Source of the DNA: Thereva unica
Taxonomy: Eukaryota > Arthropoda > Insecta > Diptera > Therevidae
Reading direction: 5' to 3'
Length of the DNA: 64,000 nucleotides
Assembly: GCA_949987705.1 (NCBI GenBank)
Contig: OX465284.1
Span: 106,561,163-106,625,162, forward strand
Shown: positions 20,596 to 31,238 of the stretch, one piece after another
How positions within the stretch are numbered: the stretch's first letter is position 1
Layout: each line of letters opens with the position of its first letter
Position numbers and translations under genes: made by a program
Notes under the pieces: model-generated
What the model was told of the DNA's origin: nothing
Seen by the model: only the letters and a program-made list of their open reading frames with translations
Databases searched by the model: none

Positions 20596-21551
20596 TTAAG
20601 ACACATATTGGCGCGGAGGACGTAACGGCGGGCGGCCGCCTGCGAAAGAATTTTCAGTACATTTAATTTCTCCGCGCCGACTGCCCATTGTGTCAGCAAA
20701 TTTGATGGTCCGTGTATTTTAAAGGTTTTTCCATTCACCAATCGGTTTGTGCCTTTAAAGTTTACGTTGAGGCCATGAATATTTTTACACTTGAATTAAC
20801 AACCTGCTAAACTGTCGTTCTCGCCTGCAGGTCTTTAGCAGGGAATCATGACGTCCCCTGCATACCACGGCCTGTCAGGCGCATACCTGAAGTTTTCATC
20901 TGTCAGTCAGACTGAATATTGTCGGGGCCGTGCCTGTCGACCTCGAGTCGTGCCTGTCATCGGGCTGTGCCCTTTCGACCTGGCCTGCCGGCGGCCTGTA
21001 AGGCAATAGGAGTCTTGTGGAGAAACATATTTTACTTCATTTAACCCAACTTTCTAGCAAATTTTATACTGTTTCTTGACGAAAAAAAATTACGTGCTAT
21101 TTGCTGAGACTCCCCTTTCCCCACGTGATATTGTGTGAGATTCGGTTCAACCCCCTCCCCTCTAAACGCCTCACATAATTAATGGACAACCCCTAACAAA
21201 AAATTAAATACAATCCAGACACAATGTTTCTTCTAGTGTAAAGCTAGCTACTGATAAGATGGCACAAGTCTCAGCACAAATTATGGGTCATTATTCTTCT
21301 TTCTGTTAATAAGGACGAAAAAATAATATGGAAATGTAATAGCAAGGCAGTCAGTAAATGGGGAATGGCCATAAGGATTGCGCCGCGCGCTTTTAGAAGA
21401 TATTCTATCTAACATCGTTATGCTCTTGTTTGTACATACAAACATACAATTTTTTTTATTATTTATTTTTTTTGTGTCCTTGTTCTGTTACTCTTGTTAT
21501 CCTTAGACCAAAAGGCTTATGTTTCCGCTTTGTATGCTCTTATAACCTTAA

Positions 21552-23225
21552 CCCTACGAGGTTCAGGGATTTTTTGGCGCTAACTAGTACAACTAGGTCT
21601 GCACAGACCTATATGGGATTTGTATGGGAATACGTAGGCAGGTGTCATAAAAGTATGTTTAAATGTGTTTAATGCTAGGAAAAAGACAAGATGAACAATA
21701 AACATATATTTTTATATATTCTGGGGAATAATTTAGTTAGAAAATAAGGTAAGAAAATATAGGCTAGACACGGACGGCATTCAAGGCACGCGTACCTGGC
21801 ATGAGAATGCTGTTGACACACCGGTTTTTTGCAAAACATGCAATGGAATCTAGTTTTTCGCTGCTTTTTATTGGTTTTATAGTATTAGTGGTAAATTTTA
21901 ATGAGAAAATTGGCCTTATTTGGTGCTTATTTGGTACTTTTCGACAAAACTCAGGTGCAAAAGTACTAAAAAAGGACGAAATAGAGCAAATCTCACCATT
22001 AAAATGTCTAATAACTTCAACAGTAATAATAGTTGTTAGACATTTTTCATAAGAAATTGTCTAAGCTTTCCAATTTTAATATTGGTTAATTTCGTACTTT
22101 TTGGAGAAAAAGGTGGTTGAAGTGGAAATTTTAGTGAAAAAAAAACAAAATTATGTCTTTGATGACTCATAACTCTGGATGTTGGTGGGTTTACCCCTTG
22201 CCTTTTACAGTTTTAGATAGTTGGGAGTATTCTTCATAAATTGCTGCCTTATGCAAATATTTAATAGAGTTACAAAAACATAAGGTAATATGTAAACCTC
22301 TACCAAAAAAGTTTCCAAACGTCCTAGCGGCTAAATCGTTATGATTCCCCCACCTACACGATTTTTTGTTCGTCTATCCAAGACCTATCTACAGCCAGGC
22401 CTTTCGACATTTTCGCTAATACACCCTGTATATCACAAATAAAAAATAAGCAATATTTACCTTTTGTTTTGGTAGGAAAAACCCAAATAAATTCACTTCC
22501 TATGTTTGCACTTCAAACAGTATTTACAATTCAAAAGTTGCCTGCGCTCTATTCAACCTGTACGTTCTACATACACGTTCTACAGACATACAAGTCAAAA
22601 ACGACTTCAATCGCCTGCAAAACCATTCGTACCATACATAGGTCTGCACAGACCTGCTTACCGTATGAGCCATTCTGTTTGTTAACACGAATAAACCCTA
22701 ATACAAACAAATAAGCGGTCTGATTTTGCGCTCACTGTATTCGCCGTAGATGCTTCTAGGAAGTCATGGACGGATTCCTCCCCAGCAAACATTATGATTT
22801 GAGATCGAATCGAAAGCTAATCGTTAAAATGAACTACAATTGCGATCTCGAAGCCGTTTTCGAATTGAAATCGAAGTAAAAAAGAACGAAAAGGACCGCT
22901 AGGTCGAACCGCAAAAGCGATTCGAGTTTCTTTCGTTTTTTTCGCCAAAACGAAAAATTCTCGAAACCTTTTAAAGGCGAATTTTACTTTTAGTATTGTA
23001 CGCGGTTCTCTTCTTTTAAAATTTCGAATTTTTTTCGTAAAAACGAAATATTACCGTAATTTTATTTCAAAGTATTTCTTTCTCGCTCTCTTCCTGTTCG
23101 AGAATTTTTCGAAGCACTCTAAACTTCGAGATGATGTTTGCTGGGTCGCTGATACGCAAAACAAAAAAGTTATGCGCACGTTTATATGCAAAAGGTCTGC
23201 ACAGACCTGGTTGAACCTCCTAGGG
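21552..23225. mobile_element. piggyBac-like non-autonomous element (1,674 bp)
   Basis: The ends are CCCTACGAGGTTCAGGG and, inverted, CCCTAGGAGGTTCAACC, with TTAA on both sides (21,548-21,551 and 23,226-23,229). CCCT...AGGG ends plus TTAA are the hallmark of piggyBac-type elements. A 16-nt perfect palindrome, AGGTCTGCACAGACCT, sits near each end (about 21,596-21,611 and 23,193-23,208). It occurs a third time at about 22,640-22,655. No transposase reading was found, and an 83-aa frame at 21,801-22,052 has no recognisable motif. A separate 365-bp MITE is inserted near the right end. Confidence 0.75.
22781..23145. mobile_element. MITE with CCCAGCAAACAT termini (365 bp)
   Basis: Left end CCCAGCAAACATTATGATTT-GAGATCGAA; right end TTCGAGATGATGTTTGCTGG-G, so the outer 12 nt are perfect inverted copies. 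The interior is full of GAATTTTTTTCG and CGTTTTTTTCGCCAAAACGA-type inverted strings. It lies inside the piggyBac-like element. I could not define a target duplication with confidence. Confidence 0.65.
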
Positions 23226-23229
23226 TTAA

Positions 23230-26200
23230 CGTTGACATATTTCATATTATTTTCACATGAAAAAAAAAATAATAATAAAAAATAAAAATAAAAATAAAAT
23301 GAGAGGAAACAGCGCCTTGTCTTTGCCCTTTAGCTTTAGATTGCCTTGCCCTTCAAGAGAGACGTAGTGAGGAAAAAATATATGTATATAACGATATATA
23401 TCTAAAGAATAAGGAACTTACTTGAAAACGTAGGATATGCTGAAAGAAAGGACGTGTGCTGGCGGCAGTATATGTGGGTGTATATATGCTCTGAGCTATG
23501 GGACTTGTATAGTGACTCGACGCGCTGGATTACGTTACAGAGGAATTCCTTCCTTGCCGCTTTTAGTTGCGCGTTGATATATGAATTTTTGTGTTAATTT
23601 TTTTTATCCTTTTTTTATTTTTTATCCTTTTTTTATTTTTTATACTTTTTTATTTTATTTTTTTTTTAATTATTCGCTTTTTTTTTCTTTACCACTCAAT
23701 TTCACATTCCTTTTTTAGTTTTACTGTAATCGGAAATTATCATTTTTTTGGGTGTTTTTAAATTTTTTTTTTGTTTATTTATTTATTTATCTAAAATTTA
23801 TTACTATTATCCTGTCGATTTATTGTTGTAAGATGATGCTGTTATACACACACACTAAAGTGATAATTTTTCACGTTTTAATAAAACACTTTACACACTT
23901 TACACACTTTAGACACTTTACACACTTTTTTTTATTTTATATTTTATTATTCATACTTTATTTAAAAAAAAATCATAAGAAAATAATAATAATATTTCAC
24001 ACCAAAGTGTATTACCACCGATGATAATCTCTAGCTCTCTAAAGTTGACACTTTTAAAACACTTTCATCACACACTCTTTCGTACACTCAGGCTTTTCTT
24101 TTAATGCTCACGTGTTAGCTATTTGCACAAAACACTAATTTTCTTATAAGAGATTGTAGTGGAGGGTATATGGGATATTATTTTTTTTTTTTTTATTTAA
24201 TTATCAAGAACACTATTGGATATTCTTTGTAGTATATTTGTGCACACACACACACTCAGTACTGATCCAACTAATTATACTATAGTAGTTTTATATGGAG
24301 GACAATTTTATAAACATAGAAATAAAATTCCGGAAACTTTTTAACGAACTTCCTGTAATCGCACAGACTTTAAAACCATTATTTTTTTTTATTTTTTTTT
24401 TGTGCCGGAAAATTTTTAAACAAGTGCAATTTCAACCCGTTTTTTCGCTTTATACTTTATACTTTATTTTTTTATTTCTTTTTTTTTTTGTTGACAAACT
24501 TACAACTTCCTTTAAAATGAACTCGCCGATATACTGTATGGGTGAGATGGGAACCAAAAGAAGAAAGTTGTTAAGAAAGTTTTTCAGTACCACCACTATA
24601 TAAAAAAACACCACAAAAAAAACACCACATAACCCAAATAGAAAATTGTAACGACGACGAGAAAGAAAGTACTATACACAGCAGCAGAAGAATACAAAAA
24701 AAAATATATATCGAAACTTCTTCGCGGAAAAAAATATACAACCCTCTCCCCCAAGGAAACTTACGTGATTTTGTACCCAAAAAACCAAAAAAGTATAACG
24801 TAAAATACGCGCGCTCGACCTGTGGGTGTTCACGGATGAAAATCTGAGCAGAGACTGAGAATTTCCTATTTTCAGCATCTGTTATTGAAGAAGCATCACG
24901 TCGCGTGTATGTCTGTGTATAAAACCAGAAAATTTGTGATGATGTTTTTTTTGCGCTAGAATATATTCTAGCAAATACTAAGTAGATATAGCAGCAGCAG
25001 CAGCATGGTCCATGAGGGAAATTCTACAACAGCGAGAGAGAGAGAGAGAGCGGAAAATTTAAACGCAAGCGTATTATTTGAATTTCACACCGTCTGGGGT
25101 ACCATGAGCATTTTCCCTTTGATGTGAGGTGAATATAGTGAAAATTCAACAAAAATTGTATTTCCCCTACACCACCCCTCACCCCTCCCACCACAAATAT
25201 TCAAAAGTCGGTACAAACCATATTCGACAATCCCTACTAAAAACCGGATAAGACTCGATCTAAAAAATCCCCAACTCTCACATTTTCCCCCACTCTCAGA
25301 GAAAAGCGCGAAAAACACTTTCCCCTTTATATTTGATACAAAAGAGACCAAGAGTATATCTCTCAAACCATGGTGAAAATTCCTAACTCTGGTGAATTTT
25401 CCCAACATGCAAGTGTTACCGTTTTTCACTATATTTTAAAAATACGCTTTTCCATGAAAATTTTCTTAGATTACGCTTGGGAATTTCCGGCTGTGAATCT
25501 TTTGCCAAGTTGCCTTAACATTTTCCACATTTTTTTGTTGTTGTTGTTTTTGTTGTTGTTTTGTTGTGTGTGTGTGCGCGCCCGCTTTGTTGACAAAAAT
25601 AATACTTGGAACTTTATAAATAACATATAGGCTATGAATGAAGCCTTTTCCGTTAAGTTACGTATTAAAAAAAGATTTTCCCAAAAAGAAAACTGCCATC
25701 AGAATGAAAATTAGGATGGATTAGGGAAAAAACACGTTTTTCTTCGTAAATATTATGGTGGGTGCATATGATAGAGACAGAGTTTTCGTCGTAAAGACGA
25801 ATTTCTACAGAATTTTATCTTTGTAACTAAGTAAAGTCGCTTGGTGAGTACATAATGGTGGGTCCACAATGGTGCGTTGTTCGCAGAGACTTTTTTCCTG
25901 TAGATTTTTGTAGAATTTAAATATTTTTTTTTTAAAAGAATTTGAAATACGGATGTTACATGCATGATTAATGCAATGGAGTGGGAGCCCATGAAGGTTT
26001 TCCGTGGTTTTCCTGGATAACACAGCGCAGTGGTATTAGCTTTGCAAAAGCTGTGTCATGAAACAGCGAAATATTTTTAAGTATCCTATTTAAACCACGG
26101 CAAGTCTGAGGCAGAATATAGGATGCTAAAACCTTCTTGCTTTTTACGTGGAAAAACTCAGTTTAGGAAACATTCTTTGTACTATCTGTTTGTCATGTCC

Positions 26201-26429
26201 TAATTAGGGTACAATACCTAGTAGTAAAAATATGTAGTTTGAAGGATATAAGCAGGACCAGATTTAAGCATATGCAGCAAGGTCTATAGCACAGGAGCTT
26301 CCACAAAAATGTAAAAAAAAAGTTAAACATGGCAAAAATTATCAAACAAAAACGTCCTTTGACCTGATTTACACGACACATTTTTTGATCCATAAAGCAC
26401 GAGTTTTTGGGAGAGGGAAGCTGAAAGAT
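23230..26429. other. AT-rich, microsatellite-bearing, probable host non-coding DNA
   Basis: Long T- and A-rich runs (23.25-23.76, 24.18, 24.38-24.49 kb), (ACACTTT)n-like repeats at about 23,886-23,930, CAGCAG at about 24,991-25,004 and a GA tract (about 25,031-25,050). Also TTGTTG repeats near 25,535-25,565. No reading frame shows protein-like composition. CAG- and GA-rich leaders of this kind are common in insect 5'UTRs and promoters, but no gene start can be identified. Confidence 0.4.
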
Positions 26430-28225
26430 GAAAAGAGAATTCGCAGACGAAAAAACGGAAGCTGGGGAAAAAATCTCGTCTGTGAACTAGAACAGTACAG
26501 AGAGCGACGGCCGCACCAGGCGCGGGAGTTCTACCGAAGAGTCCGCACTATGACGTAACTCACACCACCTTGCACATACCGCAAGGACAAAGAAGGGAAT
26601 CTGATCACCGAGCGATGGGAAGAGCACTTTCATGAATTGCTAAATGGCGAGCTAACTGAGGATTCGGAGGCTCCACCAATATCTGATGATAATGCTATGC
26701 TGCCGCGAAGAAAGAGAAGAAGTTAGCAGAGCCATCAGCCGACTCAAAAACAACAAGGCCTCGGGTGCAGACGGCATCGTAGCGGAGCTGGTTAAATATG
26801 GAGGGCCTACATTACACCAAGCGATTAATGAATTAATTGTGCAAGTATGGGAGCAGGAAGTGATGCCAGAAGACTAGAGAAAAGACATCCTATGACAGGT
26901 ACATAAAAAAGGAGATATCACAGCGTGCACTAATTATCGCGGTATAACGTTGTTGAGTACCGTGTATAAAATATTCTCCGCTATCCTACAAAACAGGATG
27001 GCCCCATACGCCAGAAACCAGTGTGGCTTCATCAACCCAGGCAAATGAACAACTGATCAGATTTTCACCTTGAAGCAGGCTATAGAAAAATGTCTAAAGT
27101 TTCCAAACTCAATTCAACACATCTTCATAGACTTTAAAGCCGCCTATGATCGCATAGCCAGAGAGGAACTCTACAAAGCCATGAGAGAATTCGGCATCCC
27201 GAACAAACGGAAAAGACTATGTAGGTTCACCATGACCAATGTGACAAGCCAAGTAAAGGTACATATCTGGAACACTTTCCAGACCAATCAACATCTATAA
27301 TAGACTCCGACTAGGGGACGGTCTGGCCTGTCTCCTATTCAACCTGGCGTTGGAGAAAGTGATCCGAGATTCGGGCGTGACATCAAGGGGCACAATCCTC
27401 CACGACATTGACATCATTGGAAGAACAATAACAGCTGTACAGGAAGCTTTCACTCAGATTAAACAAGCGGCAGGAAATCTGGGACTGTACATTAACGAAA
27501 GCAAAACAAAGTACAAGGTGGCCTCGTCTACAAGAACAACTAACATTGGTCCCAACATCAAGATAGAGGAACACGAGTTTGAAGTGGAAAAATCATTTAC
27601 CAACCTTGGGTCAATAGTAGCAGACGATAATATCATGGAACCAGAAATACGTGCACGGCTGCCAACAAAGCCTACTATAGTATAGTCTGTGAAGGCTCTT
27701 TAAATTAAAGCATGTAACCACATCGTCTAAACTTTTACTATATACATATGACGATGATCTTATCGGTACTAACATATCCATCTGAAAAGTGGGTGCTTGG
27801 CAAAAAGCATTCAAACTTCTTAGCCGTTTTCGGGAGGAAAATACTTCGGAGGATTGTTGTTGGCCCTTTATGTGAGGAAGGACGATCCGGAGACTCTACA
27901 ATGACCAGATCTACAAGCGCTATCGCGACAAAGATGTTGTGAAGAAAATAAAGTTCGGTAGGCTCCGGTGGGCAGAGAATGTATGTAGCTCGTGTGAGTG
28001 AATATTAGTCTGCTCGGAAAGTTCTCTATGGTAAGACCTATGAGGTGCGACAGCGAGGGAGATTCAATCTCCGCTGAAAGGAAGGCGTAGACCAGGACGC
28101 TCAGAGCTTAATGGTGTCAAACTGAATGATATCGGTTCAGTATTGACACCGGTGGAGAGAACAGTTGCGAGAGGCCAGGACTGGATCCCACTTTTGGAGC
28201 GGTTAAAGAAGAAGAAGAAATAAAC
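26430..28225 (+). pseudogene. RTE-like non-LTR ORF2, decayed (copy B family, longest copy)
   Basis: In order: a linker ending WEEHFHELLNGELTEDSEAP; RT fingers EEVSRAISRLKNNKASGADG and IVAELVKYGGPTLHQAINEL (26,700-26,870); NYRGITLLSTVYKIFSAIL (about 26,930); FIDFKAAYDRI (27,125-27,155), the RT motif with the first catalytic Asp. Then LYINESKTKY, FEVEKSFTNLGSIVADDN, FGRKILRRIVVGP, and RKVLYGKTYEVRQRGR with WREQLREARTGSH. The GGAGCGGTTAAAGAAGAAGA tail closes it near 28,220. The FADD catalytic box is missing between about 27,300 and 27,420, through deletion. At least six frame changes or stops (for example TAG after VMPED at 26,875) show an old copy. Confidence 0.8.
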
Positions 28226-28500
28226 ACCTCCATCCATTACACAAAAAGCTGCTCCTTTTCGGGCATCCTGCATAACATTGGCCAGAAATTCGGTCGTTAT
28301 AGCTGGTATTTTGACTCGTATGTTAGCTATGATTCCGTCAATGGTCTTTGACTTGCTTTACTTTTTAAATTAACCCCACAGAAAAAGGTCTGGTGCCGTT
28401 AAATCCGGAAAATGACGAACAGTTTTGTGTATTAGCTTCGTCAGAGCTTTAAGCGTCATCAAAATGTTGTCCCATATATCAGGGTCGGTATCGATTATCA
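28226..28500 (-). pseudogene. Mariner-like transposase C-terminal remnant
   Basis: The minus strand reads VRHFPDLTAPDLFLWG (about 28,420-28,360), then KTIDGIIANIRVKIPAITTE, and ends NVMQDARKGAAFCVMDGG (28,275-28,226). This is the C-terminus of a mariner-like DDE/D transposase: 'SPDLTAPDFFLWG', a PQT/KTI-DEL helix, and the 'NVM..AR.RA..C....G' end. It abuts the RTE tail on one side and the hAT-like element on the other. The presumed terminal repeat of the same mariner lies at 29,205-29,245, beyond the hAT-like insertion. Confidence 0.65.
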
Positions 28501-29117
28501 CAGGCCTGCAAGGTTTTTTTCTTGACAATTTAATAGTCGTATTTTAAGTATTTTTTCGCGCTGAATCCGAATCCGTTGGCCAAATTGCCCTATCACGTCA
28601 GGATTTTGAGCAATCCTAACCTAAAAGTGCCAAAAAGCGTGTTCGCTTTTTGGCACTTTTAGGTTAGGATTGCTCAAAATCCTGACGTGATAGGGCAATT
28701 TGGCCAACGGATTCGGATTCAGCGCGAAAAAATACTTAAAATACGAGCCCCCGAAAAACGAGGTGCAACGATGATAACATGTCTTAATAAAAATCGTCGA
28801 TTTCGCGCCAAGAAGTTTTTCTTTTCAGTATTACAAAAAAAGTGTTGTCAAATTTCACGCTTCCGACATGCTTTTCTATAGATTTTGGCATGCTGAAAAC
28901 GATCCCGTTGTCAGATTTGCCCTATCATTCCATAGTTTTGAGATATTTAACGCGCAAAAGTGCAAAAAACACGCTTTTTGGCACTTTTAGGTTAGGATTG
29001 CTCAAAATCCTGACGTGATAGGGCAATTTGGCCAACGGATTCGGATTCAGCGCGAAAAAATACTTAAAATACGACTATTAAATTGAAAAGAAAAAAAAAC
29101 CGTTTTTTGCAGGCCTG
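28501..29117. mobile_element. hAT-like non-autonomous element made of repeated palindromic arms (617 bp)
   Basis: Outer ends CAGGCCTGCAAGG and, inverted, CAGGCCTGCAAAAAACGG. Inside, a 102-nt arm occurs three times without a single difference that I can find. It is at 28,538-28,639 (inverted), 28,644-28,745 (direct) and 28,972-29,073 (direct). The first pair is separated by only 4 nt and would form a perfect hairpin. A fourth, strongly diverged arm in the inverted orientation lies at about 28,888-28,971 (TGCTGAAAACGATCCCGTTG ... TTTGCCCTATCATTCC). The order is therefore two hairpins in tandem. CAGGCCTG ends resemble hAT ends, but I see no 8-bp duplication. Confidence 0.75.
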
Positions 29118-29199
29118 TTATTTATAGTCATAGCTAAAATGGTATTGAATGACGTTACAGAATCGTGTACTTTAATCGAAATCGGTTAAAAAATGTCAG

Positions 29200-29245
29200 A
29201 GTTTTTCAATGTTGAAACACCGAAGGTCTAGATGGCGCAATTGTG
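29200..29245 (+). repeat. Presumed mariner terminal repeat
   Basis: CAATGTTGAAACACCGAAGG-TCTAGATGGCGCA matches, in opposite orientation relative to the transposase, the block at 17,374-17,415. It probably closes the mariner remnant that starts at 28,226 and was split by the hAT-like element. Confidence 0.45.
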
Positions 29246-29499
29246 AACATAAGCACTCTTACCGGCCCGCGGCGGATAGATGGATCCAAAATAGAAAGAG
29301 CAGCAGCTGGAGCTATATAGAGTTGTACCGTTGTCTGTTCAAAAAAGGAATTTTTATGTGGCTCCGCAAATACTCTCTGTACTACCAGTCCATCCTGTAG
29401 GTGGCCACTTCAAGGTGCAATGTCCTGTAGCAAAATCCTAGTAAGTAGTAAGCTTAGTTCGACGGATAGACAAAGTTTTAGGTTATGGGGAATCAGGTG

Positions 29500-29760
29500 A
29501 ATGTTGAAGGAGACGGCCATAAATTCATCGTTTGAGCTCTTGGATCTTACTGCAGTTCAAAAATGCTGATTGCGAAAGAGTGTTCCAGAGTTAAGTTGCT
29601 CTACTTAGGAGGTAATTTCTAGCAATAGAACGTGAAAAAGGACGCTGTAGGCAGAGATAAGATCGCCGTGAAGGCAAGAAAGCTCTTAAGGTTCAAACAG
29701 ATTGCCATGTTACAGGAAATGGCATCGTTATAGCATAACTCTTTTCTTTTGTCGTGAACA
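29500..29760 (-). pseudogene. CR1/Jockey-like ORF2 C-terminal remnant
   Basis: GTTTGAGCTCTTGGATCTTA ... AATGCTGATTGCGAAAGAGT and GTTGCTCTACTTAGGAGGTA parallel 16,705-16,790 (GTTTGAACTCCTGGATGTTG, ACTGACTGCGAGAGATTATT). That stretch encodes the end of the CR1-like ORF on the minus strand. Heavily decayed. Confidence 0.5.
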
Positions 29761-30118
29761 GGTCACCAATGACTAATTAAAATATAATAACAGCGAAGAA
29801 TATAGACTCATTTCCTACCTTTAAACATTTCTTTTGAAAAAAATTATACCGGATGAATTAATCCATAAATTTATGTCAAAAATAATCAAATTCTTACTAA
29901 ATTTTATTTAGTGATCCGAAATCAAAACAATTAAAGTAGATTTGCGATAAAACAATAACTGAAAACAAGATAAGCACTTGAAAGACATATGACCACACAT
30001 AAGTACAATTTCCATGTTTCTAGGAAGCATCTGTAAAAATAAGCAGTTGGGTGCCAAGTAATCAATTATAATCTTGATAATGATAACACGATATAAAAAC
30101 AAATCGATAATTTTTTTG

Positions 30119-30126
30119 TATATAAA
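30119..30126 (+). promoter_or_regulatory. TATA box of the MBF2-family gene
   Basis: TATATAAA lies 97 nt before the start codon. An initiator-like CACAGTCAAC is centred near 30,152, about 33 nt downstream, the usual TATA-to-start distance in insects. Predicted, not measured. Confidence 0.6.
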
Positions 30127-30222
30127 CCTTTGGTTGACCCATGATTTGCACAGTCAACTCTACACCATTAGTGATTACTAACATAAGAAAGTCTCTTACA
30201 ATTAATTTTATCTTAAATAAAA

Positions 30223-30728
30223 ATGGCACGCATTTACTTCTTGGTCGCTTTCGTTGCTTTGGCATCCGTTGCTCTAGCTGAACAAAAAGTTCAAAATATT
30301 GATGTTCAATTCGTCGAGGACATCAACAAGTTCCGTTCAGAAAATGCTGGAGTTAAGCTAACTCCACTTTCTGTACAAACAAAGGGACAAATTCGTTATA
30401 CACTTGGAAGACGCGTTGGAGGTAAGCGGTTTAATTTTTTCTAATTTAATTTAATACTAAATTCTTTTTTAAAGGTGACAGACTTGTAGCTCAGGCAAAC
30501 AATAGCTACCAATACCCAACTCTTCAGGACATTCAACTCAGATTGAACTATCCAACATCCGGAGTTGGTGCAATTGTTAGTTATGTCGAAATCGTTGTCA
30601 ACCAAAGCAGCAATGTCGGTAGTGCCTACGTTTTATCCGGTGGAGTTGGACAAAGACAAATCTCAATCGTTGTCGAAGCTAAACAAACATCATTTTTCAG
30701 CTATACTGCTGCCATTTATGGTTATTGA
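30223..30728 (+). CDS. MBF2-family small secreted protein (two exons)
   Basis: Exon 1 is 30,223-30,421 and exon 2 is 30,475-30,728. The intron (30,422-30,474, 53 nt) begins GTAAGC, ends TTTAAAG and splits a Gly codon. The spliced product is 150 aa. Residues 1-19 (MARIYFLVAFVALASVALA) form a clear signal peptide, so the protein is secreted. The mature part carries the MBF2 signature: LGRRVGGDRLVAQ across the splice site, YPTSGVGAIVSYVEIVVNQSS, YVLSGGVGQRQISIVVEA and the C-terminal AAIYGY. It has no cysteine in the mature part and two possible N-glycosylation sites (NNS, NQS). The family was named for a silkworm factor (multiprotein bridging factor 2), but most members are short secreted proteins of unclear role, often in gut, saliva or haemolymph. 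The ATG is preceded by AAATAAAA, an A-rich insect-type context. The frame is intact, and the gene stands alone among transposon debris. Confidence 0.85.
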
Positions 30729-30769
30729 GTAATTGTTAATGATGAATGAAAACTCCGTGTTTAACAAAA

Positions 30770-30779
30770 AATAAATAAA
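30770..30779 (+). terminator. Poly(A) signal of the MBF2-family gene
   Basis: Two overlapping AATAAA hexamers (30,770-30,775 and 30,774-30,779) lie 42 nt after the TGA stop, implying a 3'UTR of roughly 60-70 nt. Confidence 0.7.
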
Positions 30780-30898
30780 TTTTCAAGCTGACTATTGAGG
30801 CTCGAAAGATGTTTTGAGATAAATTTTGTGTTTTTTAATTTGAAAATTGATGTCGAAATATGTTTACATAGATTAGACCTTCGATGTCTATGTGTCCA

Positions 30899-31238
30899 TT
30901 AGCTAATACTCGGAACTTGATCATTTTCGTTATGTGCAATTGTCTTAAGATGACGTGGAGCACCCAACCAGCTGCGAGCGCCAGAGTTAGTGTTGTAACT
31001 AACAAAACACCAGTCCCAGTCAATGACTACCAAAAGCAAATATTTCCCAGCCAGAAATGAAATATCTTGTTGAATGGTACCTAGGAAATATATCATGGGT
31101 GGACAGAGAAAATCGAGAAAGAACTCTTCTATATCCTTTGAATATGTTTGAAACTGTTGCCCTTCTTTGGCAGCCAATGTAAAAACGAGACCACTTGTTG
31201 CAGTCTTTGTTTATTACGGGGTAGCAATGTTTATTCAA
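30899..31238 (-). pseudogene. Possible LTR-retrotransposon integrase remnant
   Basis: The minus strand reads NKHCYPVINKDCNKWSRFYI-GCQRR and, in a second frame, GKYLLLVVIDWDWCFV. This is suggestive of an integrase HHCC zinc region ('H...C..CQRR') followed by the 'KYLLVVID' core. The frames overlap and spacing is poor, so this is a weak call. Confidence 0.25.

Larger units (their letters stand above)
19237..21193. mobile_element. TIR element (GGGGTCGTCCAT family), about 1.96 kb, host to nested insertions
   Basis: The left end GGGGTCGTCCATAAATTATG-TGAGGC (19,237) is mirrored by GCCTCACATAATTAATGGAC-AACCCC at 21,168-21,193. TAA directly precedes the left end and directly follows the right end. 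That is a candidate 3-bp target duplication, as in PIF/Harbinger-like elements. Inside lie an RTE 3' end (19,520-19,605), a small palindrome and the TTAA MITE cluster at 20.2-20.6 kb. No transposase is seen. The superfamily call is inference. Confidence 0.6.

Noticed and set aside
24295..24603. 102-aa Phe-rich frame as a membrane protein
   Set aside because: Produced by T-rich low-complexity DNA; no codon bias or motif.
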